NCBI GenBank assembly: GCA_019009955.1
Contig: CM032230.1
Coordinates: 10,465,501 to 10,529,500 of the forward strand
Length of the DNA: 64,000 bases
Reading direction: 5' to 3'
Source: Riptortus pedestris
Taxonomy: Eukaryota; Arthropoda; Insecta; Hemiptera; Alydidae
The position numbers and the translations under genes are program-made. Of this stretch, positions 48,532 through 59,808 are shown in pieces (positions within the stretch are counted from its first letter, which is position 1; each line of letters opens with the position of its first letter). The notes below the pieces were generated by a model that searched no databases, was not told the DNA's origin, and saw nothing but the letters and a program-made list of their open reading frames with translations.

Positions 48532-51500
48532 AACAACTTGGTCTGTCTAAAGAAAATAAACTTATTTTGCAAAAATAATATAACACAGAATCATAATACA
48601 ACTCAATAACAAATGTAAATATTTTAAGAAAAACATTTTAAAAATATTTTCAGTTGTCGTCCTTTTTAACACACTGTCACAATATATTTAATTACTAATC
48701 CTTTTTTTTTTTAAATAAATTAAAGAACTGATCGTTAAAAAAAAATTGATAATCAGGTACGTTATCTTTTCTAAATGGAGCATAGTTTCTCATAATTTAT
48801 AAAGCATGTTACATTTTAATAATTTTAGACTAATAACAAAGCATTCCAATAAATAAAAGAATGTGTGTTATATATTTAGTGTCATTAATATCGCCAATAA
48901 AATTAACTTATTATATATGACTGTCGTTTTATTATATATAGCTATTGAACTGAATGATTTTAGAAAATATAATCATTGTACCAAATATAATATTTGAGCT
49001 TTTTTTTTCTTAAATCGGTTTAATATTATGAATTCATTACAAAAACAAAATATATTTTATTTGGTTATTTTAAAAATATTTAATGAAAATGAATATATTA
49101 GAAAAAATGAAACAAGGCTCTAGCAAGTTATCTATAGATAGACGACTGTTTCCTAGCCATTTACTTAGAAGTAATAACAAAACTAAAAGTTAATTATGGC
49201 CAATGCCTTAAAACACAAGGCTAGCCTAATGCCTCTATAAAGATTTAAGATAACATATTGTTTGGATGCTAATCTCTACTCTACGCAATATCAATGTATT
49301 TATTGTTAACAGAAAGGAAAATTTTAATTATCATAGTGGACAAAAAATTAACTGAAGTGATAACAAATAAAATTGTATGCATTAAATTATAAATATTGTA
49401 TCACAATTATATGTCTGTAATAGCACTTAAGAGAAATGAATACGGACTGCTTATGAAGCATAATAGGTTAGTATCTAAAAGGACTAAGCTAGGATAGAAC
49501 TAAAACAAATATACTGACCTAATGTAAACAGCTCTCTCCATCTCCTCCAGGGGAACTTTTTTTTTTATCTTATAAAAAAAAGTGGATTAGAATTTGATGA
49601 TTCTGACTATTTCAGCTTGTGAGGGAGGAAAGAAAAAGGGTTAGGTTATGAAAGGACTCCATTCAAGGGGGAGGGACGACCTAAGGACATTTTCGATATA
49701 GTCAGCACATTTGATATAACCTTACTCTACCCTACTCTTAGAAGTATAACAGTGCCTTTTCTTCCACCTTAAAAGAGATGTGCAGAGCAATACAGATGTC
49801 AGTTTACTGATACCCTCCTCAAGTTAAACACCCGTCTCCAGTGGTTGACTGTTTGCTAAGGTGTTAATGCTTAAAATCAAATCACAAGTGGTTCACATAT
49901 ATTGTTTTTGATACAGTGAATATGTGTTCCCCAAGAAGTGAGCAACAGAGAATGAATAGAGACGTGTCTAAATTGATAGAGGCCAATCATGAAGTGAAAT
50001 ACCTCGGAGGGCTGAATAATATCAGTGTGAAATTCTATGGGCCTAATGAAACTCCTTACAAAGGCGGTGTTTGGTACGTCAAAGTCCACCTCCCAGAACA
50101 GTACCCTTTCAAGTCTCCGTCAATCGGCTTTACCAACCGTATCTTTCATCCTAATATTGACGAACCATCTGGAGTGGTGTGCTTAGATGTGATGAATGAG
50201 GCATGGAGCCCGGTGTTTGGTCTGATTAACATATTTGAGTCATTTTTGCCCCAGTTACTCACATATCCCAATCCCAAGGATCCATTAAATCAAGAAGCTG
50301 CATGTTTGTTTTTGAATAATCCAGAACAATTCAATGAAAAGGTCCAAGAATATGTGAGGAAGTATGCAACCGAAAAAGAATCAAAGAATCAAGAATCACC
50401 ATCAAGCGAAGAATCATCACTGTCAGATTTCTCTGAAGATGAGACTGAGGGTATGGAGTTATAATTATGATTTCATTCACTTTTTCATGCATATAACAAG
50501 TATTAAAGTATTTAATTTAAAAATATTTTATTCTCAAATCAATATTACTTAAATCGATTACAACAGGGGGAAATGGATCTGTTCAATTCATTAACTGTCA
50601 ACATTAATCTTCTTCTCAATTTGCTTATCTGTTTTCTTTTATTTTTAAAAATTTAAATTGGATCGTCGTTTATTTTATTTCTGGCTCTGAATCAGTGGTA
50701 TTGAAAATGTATTGCAATTATATATAAATAATGTATCAGTTTTAATGAAGACTTAAGAATTTTCTTGCACGTTAGGTTTTTTTGGTATTTCATTATTTAT
50801 CATGGCTTAACTATAAATAAATGTCAAATTATCTATTTAATTTTACTTGTATTATCACACACATATTGTAAACATGAACCAATTAATTCATTTTACCTGA
50901 TATTGAAAATTTATTAATCACTAGACAAGTAATGTAGTAACAGGCTCATTTATCTGTATTGTCATTTTCAATGGGGTAGCTTTAACTGAATCTAACTAAA
51001 GTCGATTGTTTGATATACATAATTATCACATAGGTATTTTAAATACAATTCATTTGTCCAATTTTATTTATCACTTATTGAAGATATACTTCTTGTTGAG
51101 GTTCTCTTACAAGAAACACTCTTTTTTATGAATGTGCAATTTAACTGAGATTATTTGTTTGTTTTATGAATTCATTTATATTATGTGTTCATACTTATAT
51201 AAATAAAACTGAAGTTTCACCTATAATGTTTTTTGTCTCTTATGCATACCTCTTTTATAATGGATGTCCACTTCATAGTACTATACTAATCAGGATGGAT
51301 GATCTACAGGCTTTAGGTAATAGTAAATTATTCACAATTTTAGCACATCATTGATATTGAACCCTATTGTAAAAAACAACCATTTTGATTCTCAGGAGGA
51401 CTTGCCCTAGCACTACATCAAAAAATGAAGTAAACAGTTTAAGGAGGAGGTCACAGCACACAAAGTTCTGTTACCATAACAAAAATTACTCAGGATTGTA

Positions 51501-54500
51501 ATATTTACATTTTTTTCTTAGTGAAAAAAGAAGAATAAAAATATTGGCACCAAGGGACAACAAAGTAAAACACTATTTATTCTGTTAACTTCTTTATATT
51601 TTATTTGCTCTATATATTTCACAACTTGTAGTCACCTCTTCAGGATCACAACTTTAGGATATTACAAAATATCTTCCTACATGTTAGCTATTGGACCTTC
51701 TTCGAGTAGTGATGTTCCCTTAACCAGAAGATCCAGTAGAAAACATGTAGAAATATTATTTTTCTACTAGCTATTTTTAGCCCTAAAATCTGTTTGTAAT
51801 TTTAAATTTTTGACATTCAAGATACACAAGATCATAAAAAAAGTGTATTTAATATTTTTTGAGGATGCATTAAATTTATACTATATATTTTTTAGTGATG
51901 ATTTAAGCCTCGAAGAGGCGACATTTTGACCACAAAAAAAGTTTGTCCATATAAAATAAAGGGATTCAATGGAGACAAAGAATTTTATTTATTTACTGAC
52001 TGCCACAGATTAAAAAGAAATACGATAAGATAATTTATATATGCGGAAGTTGTGTTCCTACGAGGCATGAAACATGTAGAGCAAATAAAAATATAAAGAA
52101 CTAAACCGAACAACTTGTTGCTTTTATTTGTGACCAGAAAAAAACCAGTTATTATCGATTTAAGTGGAGTCAAATTATATTATATATTTATAATTAGTGA
52201 AAAAATAAACATTCATGATTGTCTCTTTTAGGTGCAGTAAAGTTTCTCATCATTTTACTCTTAAATAATTTAAGGCTAATAACAATACATGGCAATAAAT
52301 AAAACATGAGTGTTTTATATTTCGAGTGTTACTAAGACTGATAATAAAATTAATTTATTAAATAAAACAATTGAATTGATCAATTTTAGAAAATGTATTC
52401 ATTAAATTTGAGATATTTTTACAACAAATGTATTATTTAAGTTTGATGTTTAATAATAAGTAAAGAAATTAATTGATGTAGCATTAATGACTGTTATAGA
52501 AACTTTTTCCAATTATCCTCCTTATCTAACACCAAATATTATTTTATCTATTAATAATAACTGAATTGTCACTCAAGTCTACGACTTAGTTGTTACGGCA
52601 CTGGCCTGGGAGGCTTGGGTTCCTTGTCCCTACATGTTCAGTAAATTTTTACCTTATATAATAAATGTGAGTGTGTTAACGTTTTCTGACACTATACTGG
52701 AATTTCTTTAATAAAATTGGTGTACTTTATTTCTGTACATGAAAATATTCTTTTAAAATCCGAAAAATTAAATTGTGGACTGCTCACATGGTTGAAGATT
52801 AGCTAACTTAATTACTTTTTGTTGTAATGTTTTAAAAGAGCTATTTTTTCGGTAAACACTGAATAACACCACTTTAAAAAGAATCGTACATACCAGTTGG
52901 GTGGTGTTGCTTAGTTTGTTCTTTGGTTTTAGACTAATATTACAAGGATGTTGATATCATATTTGTTTGAACAAATTCAAGGCTGACAAAGTCTTACGGC
53001 GTATAACATAATATAGGCACAGCCTAGGCCAGTGAGTCAACCTTTATTTGTCAGATAGCCCTCTCCTGCAACCCGTAAAACTACTAACAATGGAATCCCT
53101 TTTCCAATAGGACAATTAGAACATTGTAGGCAGACTTATAAAGTTTCATTTTCGCCTGTTATACCTAAATCAATTTTTTTCAGTTTGTTTTACTGCTAAA
53201 AATGCTACTGAAGAGGCAGAGGAAAACAAATGGATATTTCAATACACAAAAGAAAGTTAAACCAATTTATTTTTATGTTTTTGCCTGTTTTTTTCTGGCA
53301 AATAAATTAGAGTTCAGGTTAATTCTGTTTCTCTTTCATAAATTTCTTTATTCATTGTATATAATTTCATTTTTTATATATTATGTGTTTGTTATGAAAA
53401 AACATATTGTTACATTATGAATGTTAGTTTTGAAAGATGATTTTCATGATATCCTTATTTTCTTTCATTGATTCAGCAAAGTAAGTAGTGTTGTTTACTT
53501 TTTGTTGTTTTTTCTGTGAAATGTGAACTAGTGCACTTCAATAATACAATACACAATTTAATAATACATTAGTAATAGTACAATATTATTAATAATACAC
53601 AATACAATTTTATTATTTCGTATATGTCCAAAAAAGTTATTTTTGTTGAGTTATTGTTGTATGAGTCATAAGTATTACTCATACCCCATGAGTACTAAAT
53701 GTAATATGACCCGTATTATATATATAAATATATAATTTTTCCTTTCTATGATCTTACCACTGCTTCATCTATAGATGATGATTCTGAATTTAATACTTAC
53801 CTAATTCTGTAGTAAAAAGTATTGAGAAAGCAATAACCATAAACTAAAAAAAAAAAAAAAAAAAAACATTCTATACCTTCGATAATTCAATAGAAGGCAC
53901 TTCTTTCAATTTATTGATCATGATACTCTAAACATTTTTGAATGATTCAATTTAAATAATTCTTACTGCAAAGCTGTTTTCTTGATTTCCTTTTAAATGT
54001 AATAGTATTATTTCATGGGGAATATATATAATTTTTTTTTTTTTTTTCAAAAAAAGTTTTGTAAATTGTGTTATTTGAATATTTTCCTTCAAAGATTGTG
54101 CGGGTGCATTCATGTGTGTGTGTTTGTTGCATATGCATGTTTGTGTGTATATATTTTTAGTTTTTAGTTACTGGATGTGAGTTCACATTTTAAAGGGCTA
54201 TAGAACAAACTGAAAGGGCAATGAAAATGTAGAAGGGAAAATATATAAAAACTCTCACCTGTTTGATTAGCCTCTCCGTTTAGAGATTCGTTGATTCTGT
54301 TTTCAGGTTCCTCCCCTGTGAAATAATACGTGAACAATTATACTTATAAATCACATTATAAACACAATCTTGATATATAGTCATTCTGCAAGAGAAATTT
54401 CTTAGAATAGGTACCCTCAAGTTAGAAATGGAGAGAGAAATATATACAGTGGATGACACAAATGTTTTGTCGGTTCTTGATAGAATTTTTTGGGCTGTTC

Positions 54501-57037
54501 TATACCAGTATTTAATACTTGACTAATCATATTTATCAGAAAGAGAGGCTTTCAAAAAACAATTGGTCACTCAGTTACTGAGCTCTTACAAACCAATACC
54601 TCACAACAAGAATTTAGAATAAATTGTGAACTTTTGCATTTGCACTTTTCACCTCATGATTTGACGCCCACCCAAACCAAATATTGGGTAGGCATGTGAC
54701 AACGACTAGTGACCAGTCCTGAAGACACTTGCTTTTTGGAAAGAATAATCACTTGTGACAATAGATGGAGTGGATCATTCTCCACTCATGCCTTTTTAGG
54801 AGAAAATGGAATTTTCCTCAGGATGCCTTTATTGCTGGATGGCATGATGCAGAAGGCAATACAAAATCACTGCATGTCCTTGTGACCCTCTTATTCCCTT
54901 GTTAGTGCCTGTGAAAATCAGGTTTACCTATTTTAGATGAATTACTAGGTGTAGCCTGTAGATCCTAGATCTACATTTAAAATAAAAAAGGGGCTTAGGT
55001 TAGCAATGTGAATTAAAAGTGTTGCCTTTAATCTCACATTGTAAACCTAGTGTGGCGAGTTTGATTCCCGCCTGGACAATAGGAATTTATTTAGTGACGA
55101 ACCTATTAAATAAAATCCTTAGTGCCACCCTTGCTAGAAAAGGGTGGTAACCCGTAGATAAACCATCCTAACTAGCCTTAGTATCTAAAAGTGGACGTTA
55201 ATAAATAACAAAAACAAAATAAAAAAAAGTTCCGTTATAATTTAATTTTATTCAGCCATTGAAGGAAGGAATATCAAGTACAAAACAACCAGAAGTTTAG
55301 GGCAATTTAATTATTTCTTATTTTTTTTTTTGATTTTAGGAAATTCTTGTAATAACTGAGATATCCTTATCTAAATTCCCTCGGACACCATGCCAGTAGG
55401 ATCTACTGAAAGGTGGCTAATAATTCTAGACTCAGAATTCCCTCCATTCTTCCTGAAGCTTTTACTGTGCAGAAGGCCATGGGAAATCACTGCATATCCC
55501 TTTTTCTTCCTTATTCAGTTGAGGCCAGTGGGCTAAGTGTTCGAATGATGCTCGAAACAGCAAAAGAAGAAAGGAATAAAACTTATGATGAAATTGACTC
55601 ACCTTGTATAAACAAACAAGAGTGATTATTCTAATCTCACAAGGGTAATCAAAGATGAGCTGTATTTTATAATATCAAACCATAACTGTAACAGTTATAG
55701 TGAAAATAAGTTTAGAAAAGGGTTTGGTGTACAGAATCTCTTCATGAATTATATGTTGAAGAATCTTTTGGTATATGGAAAATTAGCTAGCATCAGTGCT
55801 GCTAAATATAGTGAAGTAACTCAAGCTCCAGGATTTGAGTTGATTGAACTTGTTGGAGCAATGCCCAGTCTCTGTGTTTCCCAAAAAATCAGCGCTTGTT
55901 ATAATTTACTGACTGACTATCAGTTCTATATTTGATGGTACAGGCCAATGACATTTGAGGAGTGTTTGCACAAAAACAGACAAGTCCACTTTTTACAAAT
56001 TTAAGAGGAACAACTAAAAACATTTTTGGGATTTCAGATTTCTTTATAAATGTTTTGTTTTGGTCGAACTCAGTACATTTAAATTACAAATAATATTAGA
56101 TATGTTTTGTTTTGCTAGAGTATGGTTTATTTTTATTATTTATCAACATTCACTTTTGCTACTAAGGCTAATTGGGACAGGGTTACCACCCTTTTCTACC
56201 CAGGGTCAGACTAAGTATTTTATTTAATGAGTTCATAACTAAATAAATTCCAATTGGCCAAACGGGAATCAAACTCACCACACTGGGTGAATATGGTTTA
56301 AGACAGCTTTATAGACTATACAAGAGAATATAAATATGGGAAAAAATCCGTTTTGGTTGAAAATGGCCAAGTGAAGTCCTTCACACAGGGACTGCAAAGT
56401 CTAAGTAGATTTCCGCATGCTGGTATGATACACTAGTGATCTTATTTCGCCATATACAGTATATTCCTAAGTAAAAATCCGATAAGTGGAAGTAGGGGTT
56501 TGCTAGTGTTGAAAGAAACACTTAAGTATTTTGTACGGTAAAGATCAAATAAACATTTTTGAACCAAGAGTGTAAAATCTTAATTTATGACATCATCACG
56601 CTACGTATTTACATATTTCTCACATAATTAAGGTCTGTTGATAACAATATTTGGAATTTAATATTCATATAAGATGTTATATGTATTTATTGTTAACATG
56701 CAATGAATGGCTAAACATGGGGTTTACTGAATGGGGAAAAAAATGCAAATGTCTCAGTTAATATTTGAGACAGAGAAAAAATGTATAAAATGATATTTAT
56801 AGAAAATTAAATGTGCAATAGAATTGTTAACGAAACAATCAAATTTTTCGATCTGATTCATAATAATTGAGACATTTTGATTTTCAATCCCCCCCCCCCC
56901 CGTAAACCCCATTCCCCAGAATTAAAACAAGCTTGATGGTAGCTGTTAACAAACTTGATCTTTAGTTTTACATACAACTTATATATTGAGTTTGATAATT
57001 ATCAAAAAAATATTTTAACTACTAGACGGTAACAGAC

Positions 57038-57093
<56 letters not shown>

Positions 57094-58784
57094 TTAAACG
57101 GACCTTATTTTCCCCATTTTTTAGAAAGTATCAATAGGTGTGTGAGAAAACTTTCCAAAAATCATGTCATAAGTACAGCCTCAAATGCTGATTCTCCTAA
57201 CGAGAAATCTGATAAAAATCTCTAACGACTATGAACGTTCATTACATACAAAAGGTTAGCCATTCAAAAACAGGGGTGATCATGTTTATTTGATTGTTCC
57301 TCAAGAATAAATCCACTATAGTGAATTTTTACGTTTTTACATGCCATTGTTTAAATGCTTCACAATGATTTAACAGAGACCCATCTGGATGGTAACTCTA
57401 GATAACATACAGCATGCTTTTGTCTTTATTATCTTCTGTCTTGAAAATTGCAGATGGAAAATGAGGATGGGAAACACTTTGATTTTTTTTTTTTTTTGGT
57501 ATAATGAAGCTTCAAATACATTTATATATTAAACTGACTAACTGGAAACTTACAAATCAGAAAAGCAAAATAAAATGAAACAAACCTATGAAGGATGAGT
57601 TGAGTAAGTCATCAATAATTTCTTCCTTAAGCGTGAGGTTAGTCCTCGGCTGGATCTCCTCAGTCTCATCGTCTTGAAAAATTAAATAAATTTTAACAAA
57701 TGCACTTGACACATTTTCATCTTCATTAATCAATTAAAATATGATATATTATGATGGATCTCAATCAAATGAAGCTGAATATGAAACAACCAAACCAATA
57801 ATAAGAAACATATGTGTACCCAGGAAAAACTTATTTGGCAACAATATAATTCAATAATTTTATTCACAAAATATAAGCAAAGTTAATGAAAATTTGTCAC
57901 TTTTCTTAATGGACACATTGTTGTACACATTGATTTCATATTGATAAATTTTCATAAATCATTTCTAAAAAGTCTGTCACGCAGGGGCTGTGTAAAATAA
58001 GCAGATTTCCCACATGAAGTTTTACAATAGAGAAATCTGCCTAATAACGACAGTAGTAGTAAGGAATCTCTAAACCTATTCACGAGGGACGAGCAGTTAC
58101 GGAAACAGCCGCCCTAGCTCTCGGGGGAAAGTCCCAAACATAGCCGACTCGTGCCGACCACACACACAATACAAATGAAAATATCTCGGTTAATATTCAA
58201 GATACTGAATAAATGAATATTTATAGAACAATATTTATAGTAAATTTAATTTTCAACAAGATTGATTTTTTACAATTTTTCAATTCGACTCATAATAACG
58301 GAGATATTTGGAATTTTCGAAAATCCCCCTCTAAACCCCTCCTCCCACTGGTCCGATTTCAGCCATTAATGAACTTGATCTGTCTTTTTACATAAAACGA
58401 CTAAATATCAAATTTGGTAACGATTAAACAATAATTGCGATTGCTGGAGCGGTAACAGACAAATACATACATATATATATATATATACAGTTTTGAACGG
58501 ACATTATTTTCGTCATCTCCTAGGTAGGAATTTCAAAAATCGCGTCATGAGTACAACCTCAATAGCTGATTTCCCTTAAGGGAAATCTGTTAAAATACTC
58601 ATTTCTTTAGATTAAGTGATAGGGCTAAAGTAAGGAAAAATTTGCAATTTTTTATTTTAGCCCTCCTCAACCTCCCCTCCCCCTATATATACATACATAT
58701 ATTTAAAAAGGATTACTAAACCTTCATGTTGTGGAGAAAGATTTCTTGGATCTGCAGGCTCTACCTTGATCCTAATCAGCTCCT
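39607..58784 (-). CDS. Giant C2H2 zinc-finger protein with small phase-1 5' exons, 5' end outside window
   Basis: Exons on the minus strand are 58722-58784, 57586-57672, 54259-54315, 45937-45990, 44230-44301 and 39607-42728. All have AG acceptors and GT donors, every junction is phase 1, and they join into one frame of about 1151 residues. The 5' exons code acidic, non-finger sequence (including IKVEP, a good SUMO-site match; [29 protein letters not shown]). The large exon opens with a finger (CYYC..H-x4-H) that lies before the first in-exon ATG, so that ATG is not the true start. Next come 33 tandem fingers, nearly all C-x2-C-x12-H-x4-H on a 29-residue period with KHTxEKP-type linkers. Finger 8 has C-x4-C, and an unfingered spacer of about 25 residues separates fingers 1-21 from 22-33. 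Probably a nuclear DNA-binding regulator; the family resembles REST/ZFX-type fingers but orthology is unknown. An N-terminal domain, perhaps BTB, would lie to the right of the window. Confidence 0.93.
43415..43700 (-). mobile_element. Diverged DINE-1-like copy in a zinc-finger gene intron
   Basis: The 3' block is recognisable (TTAGCAGATTCCCACC; AAATGTCCATCGATCCTACT; GATGAAAATGAGGTC) with a damaged palindrome, then part of the body. Confidence 0.6.
44555..44600. repeat. (TA)n microsatellite
   Basis: About 46 bp of pure TA that is not obviously inside a DINE-1-like copy. Confidence 0.85.
44771..45150 (-). mobile_element. Diverged DINE-1-like copy
   Basis: Has a 3' block (GAAATCAGCTATTGAGGTTG) and a 5' end (TGGGAAATCTGCTTAG; CAGCCCCTGCATGATGGA), but the TA core and much of the body are deleted. 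Confidence 0.65.
45228..45500 (-). mobile_element. DINE-1-like 3' half
   Basis: GATATTGAGGTTGTACTCGT, a short TA core at 45297-45316, then GTTAGCGCTCTAGCAGTCAC and part of the body. Confidence 0.65.
45849..45901 (-). CDS. Possible alternative terminal exon of the zinc-finger gene
   Basis: A good acceptor (TTTGTTTTTATAG) at 45902 opens an exon in the same phase as its neighbours. If joined to the exon ending at 54259 it would read [17 protein letters not shown] and stop, giving a protein without fingers. It lies only 35 bases below the donor of exon 45937-45990, too close to be spliced after it, so it would be mutually exclusive. Such a short open run is easily due to chance. Confidence 0.25.
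46265..46320 (-). mobile_element. DINE-1-like terminal scrap
   Basis: TTAGCAGATTTCCCTTAAGG and GTGATCAGCTATTGAG: only the last 55 bp or so of the element remain. Confidence 0.6.
46930..48530 (+). mobile_element. CCCGGG-type retroelement cluster with 290-bp internal units
   Basis: A unit beginning AAAGTTACTCTAAATAACAA occurs at about 46974, 47268, 47854 and 48142, with spacing of about 290 bp inside each pair. Between the pairs is a typical element start, ACTAGCTCAGATACCCGGC followed by TTCGCCCGGG (47467). The cluster ends with TTCATAAAATTCTGTTCAGC and GTAACAAACAAACAAACAGA, then a (TA)n run at 48472-48528. Starts and tails like these are widespread in arthropod RTE-like/SINE-type retroposons. 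No reverse transcriptase is present. Confidence 0.6.
48531..49921. other. Intron sequence upstream of UBE2H-like gene
   Basis: AT-rich, non-coding. A plus-strand acceptor-like site (TTGTTTTTGATACAG) ends at 49915, six bases before the UBE2H ATG, so the gene could have a spliced 5' UTR. No donor was identified. Confidence 0.4.
49922..50464 (+). CDS. UBE2H: Ubiquitin-conjugating enzyme E2 H-like, intronless, nested in zinc-finger gene
   Basis: 180 residues in one open frame from ATG 49922 (the better start: MCSP resembles the family's MSSP start; an upstream GTG at 49916 is unlikely). The UBC fold is complete: KFYGP near 37-41, PYKGGVW at 45-51, [10 protein letters not shown] at 61-70, HPN at 76-78 and catalytic Cys87 in [17 protein letters not shown] follows, and the acidic Ser-rich tail ends SDFSEDE..MEL, a UBE2H hallmark. 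E2 H enzymes accept ubiquitin from E1 and work with the CTLH/GID E3 ligase. Some central residues differ from the usual family sequence (WSPVFGLI). The gene lies antisense within a large intron of the zinc-finger gene. Lack of introns suggests a retrocopy with a preserved frame, though no poly(A) tract or duplication is seen. AATAAA lies near 50815. Confidence 0.93.
   Translation: MCSPRSEQQRMNRDVSKLIEANHEVKYLGGLNNISVKFYGPNETPYKGGVWYVKVHLPEQYPFKSPSIGFTNRIFHPNIDEPSGVVCLDVMNEAWSPVFGLINIFESFLPQLLTYPNPKDPLNQEAACLFLNNPEQFNEKVQEYVRKYATEKESKNQESPSSEESSLSDFSEDETEGMEL
50465..54258. other. AT-rich intron sequence
   Basis: Downstream of the UBE2H-like gene and within the zinc-finger gene intron. The first few hundred bases are probably UBE2H 3' UTR. 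No further exon was recognised. An A22 run lies at 53847-53868. Confidence 0.5.
54990..55212 (+). mobile_element. tRNA-like SINE, best copy
   Basis: About 220 bp. The head is GGGCTTAGGTTAGCAATGTG, with the B box GAGTTTGATTCCCGCC near 55056 and the tail AAGTGGACGTTAATAAATAA. A-rich flanks on both sides share AAAATAAAAAA, a possible 11-bp target duplication weakened by low complexity. Confidence 0.75.
56160..56302 (-). mobile_element. tRNA-like SINE, minus strand, 5'-shortened
   Basis: The reverse complement carries GAGTTTGATTCCCGTTTGG and the GGTGGTAACCCTGTCC tail block. Confidence 0.7.
56386..57215 (+). mobile_element. DINE-1-like element, long form, diverged
   Basis: Starts with CACAGGGACTGCAAAGTCTA and has a C12 run near 56890. 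A (TG)(TA)n core lies at 57040-57087, and the element ends in a degraded palindrome before TCTGATAAAA. Both ends are recognisable. Confidence 0.7.
57970..58595 (+). mobile_element. DINE-1-like element, short form, in zinc-finger gene intron
   Basis: Complete copy: GTCTGTCACGCAGGGGCTG at the 5' end and the perfect palindrome at the 3' end before TCTGTTAAAA. The TA core is short (58465-58488). It lies between two coding exons on the opposite strand. Confidence 0.85.
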
Positions 58785-59632
58785 CTGAAAAATAAAGCCA
58801 TCAATAAGTCATGTTATTCCAATGAAAATGAAAAGAAAAGAACCAAAATATATGCAAACAAATACTAAATTTTTATTTAATCTGCTTAAACAAAGCAGGT
58901 TTCACCTTGTGTAGTCTGCAATAAATATCCTTGTTGAATTTGCTGAAGCATCTAATCTTCAGCAATTTTTATATTTTTCTTCAAATAATGATACAAATAT
59001 TTTTCCTAATTAATGAAGAACCTTGGATTAATACATATAATGACAGATACTCTACTTCCTCTATTAAGTAGGAAACGCTTTAACTCACTTGGCTAACCTA
59101 AACTCCTCCCTCCCTCCTCTTCCCCGTTTCATGTATTATATTTTCTATACATTTTCATGTATTATATTTTTTCTAAATGATCGAGAACCTAAATTTTCTC
59201 CATATTGAACCTGAAACTCTACTTCTTCTATAATTTTGAAACTTGGCACACTTTACCTAGGAACTATATTTCCTCAAATTAATTATGAAACATATCCCTA
59301 TAGGAATAGAAAATTAATTACCCCCAAATAATTTATTTTTGTTAATGAGACACCTCTGTTTCCTGTAAATTGTAAGAGAAATTCTATTTCTTCAATAGTT
59401 ATGAAACTCCCAATCAACCAAAAAAATTGAAACAAGGGAAACTTATAACAGTAGTCGTATAAAACATATTAGAAAATCTTTGTGACAAAAAGTATTTCAT
59501 TTTATTTTTGTACATATGCTTTAAGTGATTATCCTTATTAAGAGACTGAAATGAAAGACAACAAGTAATATTATGTTCAATAAACTTGAAACGTTATTTA
59601 TGTACGCTGATTTTATGCAACTACGGCAAATG
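58785..59632. other. Non-coding stretch upstream of the last visible exon
   Basis: Probably zinc-finger gene intron. A short minus-strand SINE head (near 59078-59105) is present. No further exon with correct phase was recognised here. Confidence 0.4.
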
Positions 59633-59808
59633 GGTTATCTACAGGTTACCATCCTTTTGTATCCAGGGTGAGACTAAGGATTTTATTTGTTCTTCACTAA
59701 GTAAATTCCTATTGCCTAGGTGGGAATCAAACCCAAGACTCTCGGCTTACCAAGCTCATTAAGACTAATGCCTTAACTCACGTGACTAACCTGTGAGTAA
59801 GCCACTCG
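59633..59808 (-). mobile_element. tRNA-like SINE, minus strand
   Basis: The reverse complement has GGTTAGTCACGTGAGTTAAG (A-box region) and GGGTTTGATTCCCACCTAGG (B box), closer to the tRNA consensus than in the other copies. Confidence 0.75.

Noticed and set aside
49505..49555. Minus-strand exon before a GTCAGT donor near 49519
   Set aside because: The only upstream AG sites lie in an A-rich stretch without a pyrimidine tract, and the sequence does not continue the phase-1 frame convincingly.
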